From NCBI GenBank assembly GCA_045807725.1, contig JBJMGV010000006.1, positions 1 to 64,000 on the forward strand: 64,000 bases of DNA. Direction: 5' to 3'. The notes below the pieces were generated by a model that had not been told where the DNA came from, made no database searches, and was given only the letters and a program-made list of their open reading frames with translations. Within the stretch, counting starts at the first letter, position 1, and every line of letters begins with the position of its first letter. The translations under genes were made by a program, and so were the position numbers. The stretch is from DATENM01 sp045807725 (GTDB lineage: Bacteria; Acidobacteriota; Blastocatellia; UBA7656). Below are positions 40,465-52,708 of this stretch, in pieces.

Positions 40465-41826
40465 TCACTCAGCACTCGGCATTTCTTTTTCCAATGCGCG
40501 CTGCCTGGCGTACAGGCGCTCGTAAACTTCCTGTAGCGCGCGGCGCTTCTCTTCGACGTTCGCGCCGCTCTGTTGCGCCGCGTCGCGCAAGGCTGCGTCG
40601 GCTTTGTCGAGGCCCGGCCAGCGCTTGCCGCCCGCCGCGCTCAAGTAGGCCGAATCGTAGTTGAAGCCGAGCCGCGAAATCGCCGCGATCTCGGTCTGGT
40701 ACTTGTCCGTCAGGCCGATGGCCGTGAACGGAAAGCCCGCCACCCAGTCCGTGTGATAGCCCATCAGCTTATTCGATGGGTTGACGCTCACGAGGCCGTG
40801 CGTGACGCAGTTGGCATCACTGATCTGGTACTTCGAGCGCAACACGGCGGTGAGTTGGCGCGCAGCATAAATCTGCGTCTCGTTAATGCCGTCCGCGCCA
40901 ACCGCTTTGCCGCGCCGTGACTGGCCTTCAAAGCAGACGCCGATGAAGCTGGCATTTAAATTCACGTAAAGGTCGCGCCCGTCGCTCCACGCCGAGTTGC
41001 CCGCGTGATTGGCCGCCTCTTCGTCACGCACGATGCGGTAGACGCGCCCGAAGCGATCAATCACATAGTTGTAGAGCCTGTGCCCGCGCGCGTAGTCGAG
41101 CAGCGCCTTCGAGTGCGTTTGCAGCGATGCGTTGTACTCGTTGTCGAACGGCAACTGGTCGCCTTCCGAGATGTGATAGACGATGCCGAGCGGTCGCGTC
41201 AGTCGCTCGCCTTCATCCTCGCCGCGCGCCACCGCGTCAACTGCGAAGCGATAGAAGTCGCGCTTCTCGCCCGCCGTCTCGTACTCCGTCAGCACGCGCG
41301 CGCCGTTGCTATAGAACTCGTAGCCGCTGCCCTGCTCGGCGAGCCACACTTTGTCGAGCGTAAGCCCGGCCTCTGAGCCGATGTGTGTGACGGCTTCACC
41401 CGCCGCTGGATTCGCATTGGCGCTCGCGCCATCGGGGGTGTCGGTCGCCGCGCCTTTCGCTTCGGTTGAGACGAAGAGGCGGCTGGCGACGTTCATCACC
41501 GCGTAACCGAGTCCCAGGCCGAAGGCCAGCACGATTACCAGACACGCCGCATAGACCGCGTAGCGCAGCCGATAGAGCAGCGCCGTCACCCGTAAGGCGA
41601 GCGGCGCGGGTTTTGTAATCGGCAATACTTTGGATAATTCAATGATCAATAAGGCACGGTGCGGAAGCGTGCCGACAACCGGCAGCCGGTTGACAATAGA
41701 ATCGGGCGGCTTGATCCTCATCGCGCTCTGCAAGAACTTCAGCCGCAGGATCGGCGACTGAATGTAGCGCGAATAACGATCAACCAGCTTGGCGTTTCTC
41801 AGGTTTTGTGGATCTATCTCCTGCAT
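40465..41826 (-). CDS. Membrane-anchored N-acetylmuramoyl-L-alanine amidase (Amidase_2 type)
   Basis: 453 residues: a cytoplasmic segment of about 88 residues, one TM at about 89-113, and a periplasmic Amidase_2/PGRP-like domain from about 205 to 370. Candidate zinc and catalytic residues: His218 in GIVYHISEG, Tyr254 in LYNYVIDRFGRVYRIV, His274 in ANHAGNS, and His343 with His358/Asp360 in VTHG...GYHTDW. Such enzymes cut the amide bond between MurNAc and the stem peptide. The C-terminal 80 residues are helical. Coupled to the HU/actin frame (3 bases) and preceded 40 bases upstream by the SPOR gene. A long cytoplasmic N-terminus is unusual for an amidase and could contact the actin partner. Confidence 0.85.
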   Translation of the reverse strand: MQEIDPQNLRNAKLVDRYSRYIQSPILRLKFLQSAMRIKPPDSIVNRLPVVGTLPHRALLIIELSKVLPITKPAPLALRVTALLYRLRYAVYAACLVIVLAFGLGLGYAVMNVASRLFVSTEAKGAATDTPDGASANANPAAGEAVTHIGSEAGLTLDKVWLAEQGSGYEFYSNGARVLTEYETAGEKRDFYRFAVDAVARGEDEGERLTRPLGIVYHISEGDQLPFDNEYNASLQTHSKALLDYARGHRLYNYVIDRFGRVYRIVRDEEAANHAGNSAWSDGRDLYVNLNASFIGVCFEGQSRRGKAVGADGINETQIYAARQLTAVLRSKYQISDANCVTHGLVSVNPSNKLMGYHTDWVAGFPFTAIGLTDKYQTEIAAISRLGFNYDSAYLSAAGGKRWPGLDKADAALRDAAQQSGANVEEKRRALQEVYERLYARQRALEKEMPSAE

Positions 41827-41866
41827 CCTCGCAATCCACAGTTCGGCCTTCTGCTTTGGCCTTCGT

Positions 41867-43081
41867 TCAGGGCTTGTCGTAAGCGGTCACTTGCAAATCT
41901 TTTAGAGCGACGCCGGCGGCGCGAGCGCGGTTGCGCGCTTCGGCCCCGTAGTGCTGCGCCTCTTCGATGGTCGTGAATCTGCCGACGCGCACGCGATACC
42001 AGACGTGGCCGCTGACCTCTGCGCGCACCACGTAAGCCGGGATAGCGGCGGTCTTCAAACGCTCGGCAAAGGCGTTCGCCTCGCTCTCGTTCGGCGAAGC
42101 CATAGCTTGCAGCGCGTGCTTCCACTGACCTTCCGCCGCCGGATTCGTGGGAGTGGGCATGGCCGCTTTTGTTTCTTCAATCGTGGCTGGCGTGGCGCTC
42201 GCCTCAGGCGTCGGGCTGGCAACGGGCGGCGCAGTCGGTGGCGACTGCCCGACGGGCACGGTCAGCGCTTGCTGCGTGACCGGCGCTTCACCGCGCGGCT
42301 TGAAGAAGAAGAAATAAGTCGCGGCGGCAATGGCGAGGATGACGAGCGCAGCGGCAATCGGCCATTTCAGTCTCGACGCAACCGCCGTCGGTTCATCTTT
42401 GACCAGCAACGGCCATTCGCTGTGCGAGTATTCCCAGGCCGGCAGCGGGTCGTCCCACGGATCGGCGGGCGCGGCGGCTTCTTCAACGGACAGTTCGGCA
42501 GTCTGCGCAGCGGCGACTGACGACGCGCTTTCATCAATTGTGGTTTCAGCCACATTGCTTACCTGCTCCGCATAGGTCGGCGCGACAGGTGGACTGAATG
42601 ACGCGGCAGCGGGCGGCGATTCAACGTCGTCTTCGTACTGATCGGGCGCGATGAAGACTTCCGGCTCTTCGTACTGGTCGGGCGTGATGAAGGCTTCGGA
42701 CACTGTTGGCTTGAAGGGCTGAGTGAAAGCCGTTTGTGTGGCTTCGGCAGACGCATTGTCCATCGGCTGCGCGTTAAAAGGCGCGGCGACCTCTTCATCT
42801 TCGCTCAACAACTCGAAGTCTTCGTCTGTGCCGGCAGCCGGCGAGAATGCCGATTCATCAAGGTCCGTTGCGTGCGCGAGCGGCTGAGCGCTTGTCGATG
42901 CGAGCGTCGCCACGCCGCCTAGCGCCACGGCGTAATCGGGCTGCACGAATCCGGCGCGCGGCAGAATGGGATCGAGCATCGCGCGGCATTCGCCACACAA
43001 CCGCGTCCCCGGCGCGCCATTCTCATCATCGGCAGAGCGGCGGCAGAGCGGACAGATTCGGGTCAGCGTTTCAGCTTGCAT
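41867..43081 (-). CDS. Zinc-ribbon, single-TM SPOR-domain protein
   Basis: 404 residues. A cytoplasmic zinc ribbon (C10PLC13...C29GEC32), a long acidic low-complexity region (about 60-235) with repeated TPDQYEEPEVF-like words, one TM at about 240-262 (WPIAAALVILAIAAATYFFFF), a Pro/Thr-rich linker, and a C-terminal SPOR domain from about 325 (WKHALQAMASPNESEANAFA ... VWYRVRVGRFTTIEEAQ). SPOR domains bind glycan strands freed of stem peptides, made by amidases at the division site, so its pairing with an amidase gene is meaningful. FtsN-like topology, but the zinc ribbon is a distinctive addition. First gene of the unit with the amidase and HU/actin. Confidence 0.86.
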   Translation of the reverse strand: MQAETLTRICPLCRRSADDENGAPGTRLCGECRAMLDPILPRAGFVQPDYAVALGGVATLASTSAQPLAHATDLDESAFSPAAGTDEDFELLSEDEEVAAPFNAQPMDNASAEATQTAFTQPFKPTVSEAFITPDQYEEPEVFIAPDQYEDDVESPPAAASFSPPVAPTYAEQVSNVAETTIDESASSVAAAQTAELSVEEAAAPADPWDDPLPAWEYSHSEWPLLVKDEPTAVASRLKWPIAAALVILAIAAATYFFFFKPRGEAPVTQQALTVPVGQSPPTAPPVASPTPEASATPATIEETKAAMPTPTNPAAEGQWKHALQAMASPNESEANAFAERLKTAAIPAYVVRAEVSGHVWYRVRVGRFTTIEEAQHYGAEARNRARAAGVALKDLQVTAYDKP

Positions 43082-43317
43082 AACCTACCTGCGGATTTAT
43101 GATCCCTGATCGGCAGCCATCAGGCGACCGTCACGGGCGATGCGTAATATGGTCAAAGCCACATTACAAGATCATTGCCTGTTGAGTTGGGGCGTTTTCA
43201 AAGTGGGGCTTATGTCTAAACGCCTGCGATTATCACACAGGGGTAGGGGCAATACAAGAGTTTATTTATTTCAGCGAATTGATAACACGAACGGGGGACG
43301 GTTCGCGTCAAAAACGT

Positions 43318-43674
43318 TCACGCGCGCATCTCTTCTTTGGTCTTCAGCGTGGCGATGTAAGCCTCGATCTCTTCGCGGTCTTCGTCGTCGAGGTTGAGGA
43401 ACTCGACGCCGAGGCCGAGGCCTTTGCGCGTGTAGCAGACGCGCGACACGGCGATGACGCGGTGGCGGTTGGGCAACTCGAAACGCACGACCATACGTGT
43501 GCCGGCACGAATTGGCTCATCCGTGGTGATGAACATACCGCCGAGGCTGATGTTAGCCATGTTGCGGCGCACGCGCGATGGGCCGCTGCTGCTGTTGGTC
43601 AGCTCGTATTCGACTTGCGCAGTGATGGGAGCGCGCTCGAACCGGCGGCGTTCCAGTTGCGCGGAACTTTTCAT
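43318..43674 (-). CDS. PilZ-domain protein
   Basis: 118 residues from the ATG at 43674 after AAAGGAGGG; the longer frame to 43764 is not supported. A single PilZ domain with both c-di-GMP motifs: RRRFER (R10 and R14) and NISLGGMF (N-x-S-x-x-G). PilZ proteins bind c-di-GMP and alter a partner, often in motility, secretion or polysaccharide control. No partner is visible. It is transcribed away from the kinase gene. The 236 bases between it and the SPOR gene hold nothing recognisable. Confidence 0.9.
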   Translation of the reverse strand: MKSSAQLERRRFERAPITAQVEYELTNSSSGPSRVRRNMANISLGGMFITTDEPIRAGTRMVVRFELPNRHRVIAVSRVCYTRKGLGLGVEFLNLDDEDREEIEAYIATLKTKEEMRA

Positions 43675-44030
43675 ATCCCTCCTTTCCTGCGTCCTTTGGA
43701 CTGTGGTTGTGAAGGACACAGGGCGTTGAGCCAGATGAATTAAATGATTAAGAACTTCCTGCATTCGCAGTGACCGTCGCTCAAAACGGCGCGGTCCGCG
43801 ACCGGCACACGAACAATACCACAGATGCGCGGCGCGCGGCTATGCCCCGATGCTATGTCGCCGCGTCGTCTTTTTGCGTGCGCCGCGCGTCTTAAGCCAA
43901 TGGCGGATTGTTGACGGAGGTCGACGGTTGTGTGAGAATCGGACGGCGGCACAACGGCTCTCCAGCACCCGACCCACGATTTGATTAAACGGAATAAACG
44001 CCGTGTGAAGATATTGACTCGGAGTACATC
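43675..44030. other. Gap between divergent PilZ and kinase genes
   Basis: 356 bases that must contain both promoters. I see no convincing -35/-10 pair, operator dyad or repeat arm. The kinase ribosome site CGGAG lies just before 44031. An ORF at 43740-44231 overlaps the kinase start on the opposite strand and is a shadow. Confidence 0.4.
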
Positions 44031-46151
44031 ATGAGCGGCAGACAAATCGGCAACTATCTCATCACTGACTACATCGGCGGCGGCGGCTTCGGCTCGGTCT
44101 TCAAGGCCGAAGACACGACGCAGCCCGGTCGCATCGTCGCCATCAAAGAGCTGCATAAGAAGCACACGCGCAACAGCGTCATCAAGCAGCGGTTTTTTCA
44201 GGAAGCCGTCGCTATGGCGCGACTCGATCATGTCAACCTGCCTCGCCTGTTCACCTTCGGCGAAGACAACGGCTGCTATTACCTCGTGATGGAATTCATC
44301 GCCGGGCGCGTGCTGTCCGACGAGTTGCGCACGAACGGCTCAATGTCGATAGACCTCGCCGCAGGCATTCTCGCGCAGGTGCTCGAAGCCGTTAGCTACG
44401 CCCATCGCAACGGCATCATCCACCGCGACCTCAAGCCGGATAACATTATCTTAATCGATCAAGACGGCACGTTGCGCGTCAAGGTGCTCGACTTTGGCAT
44501 TGCGCGTTTAGTCGGCGGCGAGAGCCTGACGCTGGCCGGCGAAGGCTTCGGCACGCCGCCTTATATGTCGCCCGAACGGATGTGGGGCAACACCAGCGAT
44601 GACCCGCGCATAGACGTTTACGCCATCGGCATTATTCTTTTCGAGATGCTGACGGGCCGCCCGCCATTTCATTCGACGGCGACCGATCCGGTTGTCTACT
44701 GGTCAGAGATGCGCAGCCTGCACGAAACTGCGCCGCTGCCATCGCTTGTCGAGCGAGGCGTTCCTGAGGCGCTCGACCGCATCATCCAGCGTGCGACGGC
44801 CAAGCGGGCCGATGACCGCTACGCGACAGCGGAGGAGATGCTGGCCGACCTCAAGCGCGCGATGGGCAGTAACGTCGGCACACAGGTGGCGGGCAGTCTG
44901 CCGGCGGCGACGGGCGCGGCGCGGCTGGCGCTGACGACCACGCCGGGCGGCGCGGACGTTTATGTGGACGACACACTGCGCGGCAGGTCGGACGCCATTC
45001 GCGGCAAGGCGGTGATCGAATCGCTCGCGCCCGGACTGCACACGGTCAGGGTATCGAAAATGGGTTATGTAGATTACAAAATCAGCGTCGCCCTCGAACC
45101 CGATCACCAGACCGATTTACAGGTCGCGTTAGCAGCGCGAGCGACCGCCGCTCTCTCGCCGGCTGAAGCGACCGTCGCTATTGACTTCGACACAGAACAA
45201 ATGGCGAGCGCCGAGACCATCCTTGCCGGGAGTGATGCCGTCAACAATTCATCTGAGGCCGTGACAAAATCATTTGCCGCACCGGCTTCGCCGACGAACC
45301 TGGCCGCGTCGCCTTCAACAACGGCTGATCTGGTGGCGACGCAGCTTGCCTCGCCATCGGTGACAAGCGAATCGTCAAAGGCGCTGCCGACCGCAATCGC
45401 CGCGCCGGTTGTAGCCCGTCTCGAAGCGTCGCCGAAAGGCAAGCGCATCGCTTACGCGGCGACGGCTGTCTTATTGATCGCACTGGCAGCAGGCGCGTTC
45501 GTGGTCTTTCGTCGTCCGGCCCGCGATCACGTATCGACAGAGGCCGCGACCAGCCAGCCGGCGCTAACGCCTGCCACGACCGACGCGCCGACGGCCAGCC
45601 CCGGCGCGGATGCGGCAAAGACTCCGAGCGCCAACCCATCGCAGGCCGACGCCGAGCGCGCGGCGACGGAAAAGAAAGCGGCTGACGAGCACAAGCAGAA
45701 AGAAGAACAACAAAAGGCGAACAAGAACGAATCAACAACGCCCGCGCCGACGACCGCAGCGGTAACACCGGCAACGCCTGAGCCGCCTCAACAAGCGGAG
45801 GCCGAGCCGCCCGCCGCACCCGGAACGACCTGCGTCGTGGTCTGGGTCTCTGGCACGACAGGCGAGCCAATGGTCGCGGGCTTGCGTGTGCTCGTCGAAG
45901 AACAAGGCACGGCATCTCCATCGATGTACAATGGACGCACGGGGCCGAAGGGGCGCTACCGCGCGTGTGGGCTGACGCCTGGGCATCAGGTGCGCGTCGT
46001 CGTCTTTGGGCCGCGCGGCGCGATGTTAGGGACAAAAACGCAAGTCCTCAACGCCGGCCTCAACATCGCACAGATACAGCTCACCCGCGAGCCGGGCGCG
46101 ATGCCGCAGTCCGACGCCGCGCCCTTCCCGCGCCGCCGCCGCTGGCAGTAG
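44031..46151 (+). CDS. Transmembrane Ser/Thr protein kinase with PEGA domain
   Basis: 706 residues. Cytoplasmic Hanks-type kinase at about 8-270: glycine loop GGGGFGSVF, Lys39 in VAIKEL, HRDLKPDN near 130, DFG near 156, and SPERMWG closing the activation segment. All catalytic residues are present, so it should be active. A PEGA domain follows (about 299-367: TPGGADVYVDDTLRG ... VRVSKMGYVDY), then an Ala/Ser/Thr-rich linker, a TM at about 470-492, a charged stretch rich in Lys, Glu and Gln, and a C-terminal beta-sandwich-like sensor part (CVVVWVSGTTGEPM ... GRTGPKGRYRACGLTPG) resembling carboxypeptidase regulatory domains. PEGA on the kinase side of the TM is notable. Substrates unknown. Confidence 0.93.
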   Translation: MSGRQIGNYLITDYIGGGGFGSVFKAEDTTQPGRIVAIKELHKKHTRNSVIKQRFFQEAVAMARLDHVNLPRLFTFGEDNGCYYLVMEFIAGRVLSDELRTNGSMSIDLAAGILAQVLEAVSYAHRNGIIHRDLKPDNIILIDQDGTLRVKVLDFGIARLVGGESLTLAGEGFGTPPYMSPERMWGNTSDDPRIDVYAIGIILFEMLTGRPPFHSTATDPVVYWSEMRSLHETAPLPSLVERGVPEALDRIIQRATAKRADDRYATAEEMLADLKRAMGSNVGTQVAGSLPAATGAARLALTTTPGGADVYVDDTLRGRSDAIRGKAVIESLAPGLHTVRVSKMGYVDYKISVALEPDHQTDLQVALAARATAALSPAEATVAIDFDTEQMASAETILAGSDAVNNSSEAVTKSFAAPASPTNLAASPSTTADLVATQLASPSVTSESSKALPTAIAAPVVARLEASPKGKRIAYAATAVLLIALAAGAFVVFRRPARDHVSTEAATSQPALTPATTDAPTASPGADAAKTPSANPSQADAERAATEKKAADEHKQKEEQQKANKNESTTPAPTTAAVTPATPEPPQQAEAEPPAAPGTTCVVVWVSGTTGEPMVAGLRVLVEEQGTASPSMYNGRTGPKGRYRACGLTPGHQVRVVVFGPRGAMLGTKTQVLNAGLNIAQIQLTREPGAMPQSDAAPFPRRRRWQ

Positions 46152-46285
46152 CCATGCGGCTGACCTAACGATTGAAAAATTGGCGACTATTCTGTTAAGC
46201 TATGATTTTGTTTCAGGCGCGCGATTCGTATCATGATCGCTGTCATATTGCCTGAAGGCATTCACGAAGAAAGGAGTCCAGGCCC

Positions 46286-46522
46286 ATGTCCGTACGAAGA
46301 GGATCAGCTCGCGGGGTTCGTTTGACCTGCCCGAAGTGCGCCGAGTCATTCACGATTGTCGCTTTCCTGTCACAAGGAATTGATGCGACGGATTACTGGA
46401 AGGCGCGCGCCGCCGAGCACGATTGCGCCGCCCACCAGAAGGCACTCGATGCCATGCGCAGATCTGACGGCACGAAGAACCCGTTGAAGGCTTCAAAGGC
46501 AGCCGCACGCGGCAAGAAGTAA
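46286..46522 (+). CDS. Small zinc-finger-like protein
   Basis: 78 residues, ATG after AAAGGAGTCC. LTCPKCAESF (about 14-23) gives a CxxC pair, and EHDCAAHQK provides a later Cys and His, so one zinc ion could be bound. The termini are very basic (SVRRGSARG at the start, KASKAAARGKK at the end), suggesting nucleic acid contact. It stands 134 bases after the kinase gene and is closed by its own terminator. No family recognised. Confidence 0.72.
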   Translation: MSVRRGSARGVRLTCPKCAESFTIVAFLSQGIDATDYWKARAAEHDCAAHQKALDAMRRSDGTKNPLKASKAAARGKK

Positions 46523-46556
46523 TCGCCCGCTATTTCAACAACCTTATTCAACAACG

Positions 46557-46590
46557 AAGGCCGGCGCTCGCGCGTCCGGCCTTTTGTTTT
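46557..46590 (+). terminator. Intrinsic terminator after the small zinc-finger gene
   Basis: An 8-bp stem AAGGCCGG/CCGGCCTT (46557-46564 with 46576-46583), loop 11 bases, followed by TTGTTTT. It also lies beyond the lipA stop on the other strand. Confidence 0.85.
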
Positions 46591-46618
46591 GCTGCATAAT
46601 CATTTGCGATGAGTGAAA

Positions 46619-47602
46619 CTAATCGCCGGCTTCCGCGCGGCCTTTCAACTGCACGAGCGGCGACGAAGATATCTCAACCGGCATCGCATCGCTGAAGATC
46701 GGGTCGTTGCCATAATCGCTGGCGGTTGCGGTCCCATCGGTGTGGCGGCCCGCGTGATAAGAACTGCGCACCAGCGGCCCCGACTCGACGTAACGAAAGC
46801 CCATCGCCAGCGCTTCGTCGCGCAGGTAAGCGAACTCTTCGGGCGAGTAATACTTTTCAATCGGGATATACTTCGGCGTCGGCGCAAGGTACTGGCCGAC
46901 CGTCAGGATGTCGCAGCCGGTCGCCGCGAGGTCGCGGAATACATCAAGCAACTCATCCATCGTCTCGCCCAGGCCGACCATCAATCCCGACTTGGTCAGC
47001 ATCGGCCACTCGCCTTTGCGCGCGTGAGCGCGGCGCAGCAGTTCAAGCGACTGCTCGTAACGCGCGTCAGGTCGCACGCGCTTGTAGAGTCGTGGGACGG
47101 TCTCCGTATTGTGATTGAGCACGTTGGGCCGCGCTGCCAGTACCGTATGCAGAGCCGCTTCATTGCCGCAAAAATCGGGGATCAACACCTCAATGCGCGT
47201 GGCCGGGTTGAGCCGGCGAATCCATTGAATCGTCTGCGCGAAATGAAGTGCGCCGCCATCCGTCAGTTCGTCGCGGTTGACGCTGGTGACAACGGCGTGG
47301 CGCACGCCCAAGCGATGAACGGCTTCGCCGACGTGGCGCGGTTCATCGGGGTCAATCGGGCGCGGCTTGCCTTTGGCGACGGCGCAAAAGCCGCAGTGCC
47401 GCGTGCAGATGTCGCCGAGGATCATAAAGGTCGCCGTGCCTTCGCCCCAGCACTCATAGATGTTCGGGCAGCGCGCCTCCTGGCAGACCGTGTGCAAGCT
47501 CAGATCGCTGATCAACTGATGCACGCGGTCGAACGACTCGTCGGCGCGCAGTCGCACTTTCAACCAGTCAGGTCGCGGGCCGATCAGTTTCGGTTTCGCC
47601 AT
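46619..47602 (-). CDS. lipA: Lipoyl synthase
   Basis: 327 residues from the ATG at 47602 (MAKPKLIGPRPDWLKV) after AGAGG; the longer frame to 47656 is not supported. A radical-SAM enzyme that inserts two sulfurs into octanoyl groups on lipoyl domains. The auxiliary cluster motif is CQEARCPNIYECW and the radical-SAM motif CTRHCGFC. It ends with the conserved RSSYHAGRH, whose serine binds the auxiliary cluster. Length and motifs are standard. No lipB is nearby. The gene lies downstream of the RND pump gene, with a short heptamer repeat between. Confidence 0.97.
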   Translation of the reverse strand: MAKPKLIGPRPDWLKVRLRADESFDRVHQLISDLSLHTVCQEARCPNIYECWGEGTATFMILGDICTRHCGFCAVAKGKPRPIDPDEPRHVGEAVHRLGVRHAVVTSVNRDELTDGGALHFAQTIQWIRRLNPATRIEVLIPDFCGNEAALHTVLAARPNVLNHNTETVPRLYKRVRPDARYEQSLELLRRAHARKGEWPMLTKSGLMVGLGETMDELLDVFRDLAATGCDILTVGQYLAPTPKYIPIEKYYSPEEFAYLRDEALAMGFRYVESGPLVRSSYHAGRHTDGTATASDYGNDPIFSDAMPVEISSSPLVQLKGRAEAGD

Positions 47603-47657
47603 ACGTTGCCTCTGCTCAACAACATCAAGTTCTATTCTGACCGATTCAAAGACCAAA

Positions 47658-47731
47658 GACTAGGGGCTAGAGAAGAACGGAAGCAATCACTGCCTTCCCC
47701 GCTAGCCTCTAGTCTCTAGCCCCTAACCTCT
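47658..47731. repeat. Heptamer-armed inverted repeat (CTAG type)
   Basis: The left arm GACTAGGGGCTAGAG near 47660-47672 and the right arm CCTCTAG TCTCTAG CCCCTAA CCTCTAA at 47706-47731. The period is seven; the word differs from the other heptamer arms but keeps a TAG/CTA core. Confidence 0.75.
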
Positions 47732-47733
47732 AA

Positions 47734-51012
<3,279 letters not shown>

Positions 51013-51020
51013 AATAATTC

Positions 51021-51142
51021 CAGGATACAGGATTCAGGATTCAGGATTCAGGGCTGCGCCAGTCGCAAGTCATCTGATTCAGCGGTGGCTTTCCGCATTC
51101 GACATCCGAACTGAATCCTGAATCCTGTATCCTGTATCCTAC
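51021..51142. repeat. Heptamer-armed inverted repeat between adaptor and pump 1
   Basis: The left arm GGATACA GGATTCA GGATTCA GGATTCA at 51023-51050 and the right arm CTGAATCCTGAATCCTGTAT at 51111-51142, reaching the adaptor stop codon. It lies inside the presumed adaptor-pump operon. Confidence 0.84.
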
Positions 51143-52374
51143 TCTGCTGCCACAATGACGGGTTGACCCGACTGAAGGTTGCCGGGATTGATGATGACGG
51201 TGTCGCCGGTCTTAACGCCTGAGAGCACTTCGACCCATTCGCCCGCGTGGCGACCGAGGGTGACAGGCTTCTCCAGCGCCTTGCCGTCCTGAATCGTGAT
51301 GACTTTATCAATGCCGGCGAAGCTGACAATGGCGTTGGCAGGCACGGCGGGGCTGAGACTCTTCGCATCGGCAACAATGTCTGCGCGCGCGAACGAGCCG
51401 GGACGCAGCCGCCCGTTGTTGCGCACCTCGGCCTCGACGATAAGGATGCGATTCTGTTCGCTGATGCTGGGGCTGATGCGCGCGATGACGCCGTTGTAGA
51501 CGTTGCTGTCGCCTTCGACAGTGACGCGCACCTGAAGCCCTGGCGTGATGTTGTGGGCCTGGCGTTCGGGAACTTCAGCGCGCAATCGCAACGGGTCTAT
51601 GCGAACGACGTTGACGATGGCCGTGCCCGCAGCGAGGTATTCGCCGATGCTCGTGCGCTTCTCTTGCACGACGCCATCGAACGGCGCGGTGATGGTCGAG
51701 TCAGCGAGTTGCTGACGCGCGATTTCAAGCTCCGAGCGGCGTTGCAAGACCAGCGCCTGGCGGTTGCGTATCTCTTCGATGCCGTCTTGATAACGGCTCA
51801 AAGCGACTTTGTAATCGGCATCGGCAGCGTCGAGCTGGGCCTGCGCGATGACGCCTTTTTCGAGAAGCGACTTGGCGCGGTCAAGCTTGAGGCGCGCGTC
51901 ATCGAGCAGCGCCCGCGCCTGCCGCACGGTGGCGGTTTTCTCAGGATCAACCTGCTCGTCTTTGCTGTCGGGTGACAATCCCACGCGCGCCCGCGCCTGC
52001 GCCAACGCGGCATCGGCTTGCTGCAAGCGCAGGTTGTAATCCTGTTGTTCGAGCTGCGCGATCACCTGCCCTTTACGCACGACGCTGCCGAGATCAACCT
52101 GAATCGTCTGCACGCGACCGGGCACTTTGGCGCTGACGGTGGCCTGGTCCTGCGCCGCCAGTGTGCCCGACACGGTGACGGCGTGCTCCATAGGAATCTC
52201 GCTAACTTGCGCGGTGTGGACGGAACGCGGCTCGTTGGCCGCCGTGGCGTTCTTAGCCGACACCGGATAGCCGCTCTTGCACGCGACATTGAATAATGAC
52301 ATAGCCAGCGCCAGCAGGGCCGCGAGCGTTGTTAGGATTTGCCTTTTCAACCTGACTGATCGAAGAAACAACAT
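51139..52374 (-). CDS. RND periplasmic adaptor (membrane fusion protein) of pump 1
   Basis: 411 residues. The N-terminal export signal ends in NVAC at about 29-32, a plausible lipobox with weak -3 residue. It contains a barrel-sandwich half (SAKVPGRVQTIQVDLGSVVRKGQVIAQL), a long coiled-coil hairpin (about 105-215; VRQARALLDDARLKLDRAKS), the second half (ITAPFDGVVQEKRTSIGEYL), a beta-barrel and a membrane-proximal domain. It links the inner-membrane pump to a TolC-like channel. The start ATG has a poor ribosome site; a later start is possible. Gene order adaptor then pump is usual. Confidence 0.91.
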   Translation of the reverse strand: MLFLRSVRLKRQILTTLAALLALAMSLFNVACKSGYPVSAKNATAANEPRSVHTAQVSEIPMEHAVTVSGTLAAQDQATVSAKVPGRVQTIQVDLGSVVRKGQVIAQLEQQDYNLRLQQADAALAQARARVGLSPDSKDEQVDPEKTATVRQARALLDDARLKLDRAKSLLEKGVIAQAQLDAADADYKVALSRYQDGIEEIRNRQALVLQRRSELEIARQQLADSTITAPFDGVVQEKRTSIGEYLAAGTAIVNVVRIDPLRLRAEVPERQAHNITPGLQVRVTVEGDSNVYNGVIARISPSISEQNRILIVEAEVRNNGRLRPGSFARADIVADAKSLSPAVPANAIVSFAGIDKVITIQDGKALEKPVTLGRHAGEWVEVLSGVKTGDTVIINPGNLQSGQPVIVAAE

Positions 52375-52708
52375 TGCTGATTATTCCGAGCGCTCCTTTA
52401 ATGACAAAATGATGGGCAAGTCAGTTGAGCATGATAACGGCTCGACAGAGCGCGCAGCAAATCGGTTTACGGCGCATCGCTGCGCGCACGGTGAGGTGAT
52501 CATAGAGGTCAGTACGAGGGGCGGGGCCGGTGCGTTACCTGGAAAGCGACGACGCGGCAAATAGCGACGCGGCGACGCGGGGAAAGAGCGACACGGCGAA
52601 GGGGCGATGAGGTGATGGAGAGAAGGCTGGCGCGACGAATCATTCACCGCGTTTTTGCGGATTGCCGTTCGTTGTCGCCGCGTCGTCGTGTCGCCGTGTC
52701 TCCGCGTC
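52375..52708. other. 334-base gap with octamer-armed inverted repeat
   Basis: Octamer words GACGCGGC/GACACGGC lie at 52553-52600 and their inverted form (GTCGCCGCG, GTCGCCGTG) at 52672-52712, running on into the next gene to about 52750. The spacer of about 70 bases has no recognisable content. The adaptor promoter should lie at 52375-52540 but cannot be named. Confidence 0.7.

Noticed and set aside
43740..44231. 163-codon minus-strand frame between PilZ and the kinase
   Set aside because: It overlaps the kinase N-terminus in antisense; it has no domain and no ribosome site.
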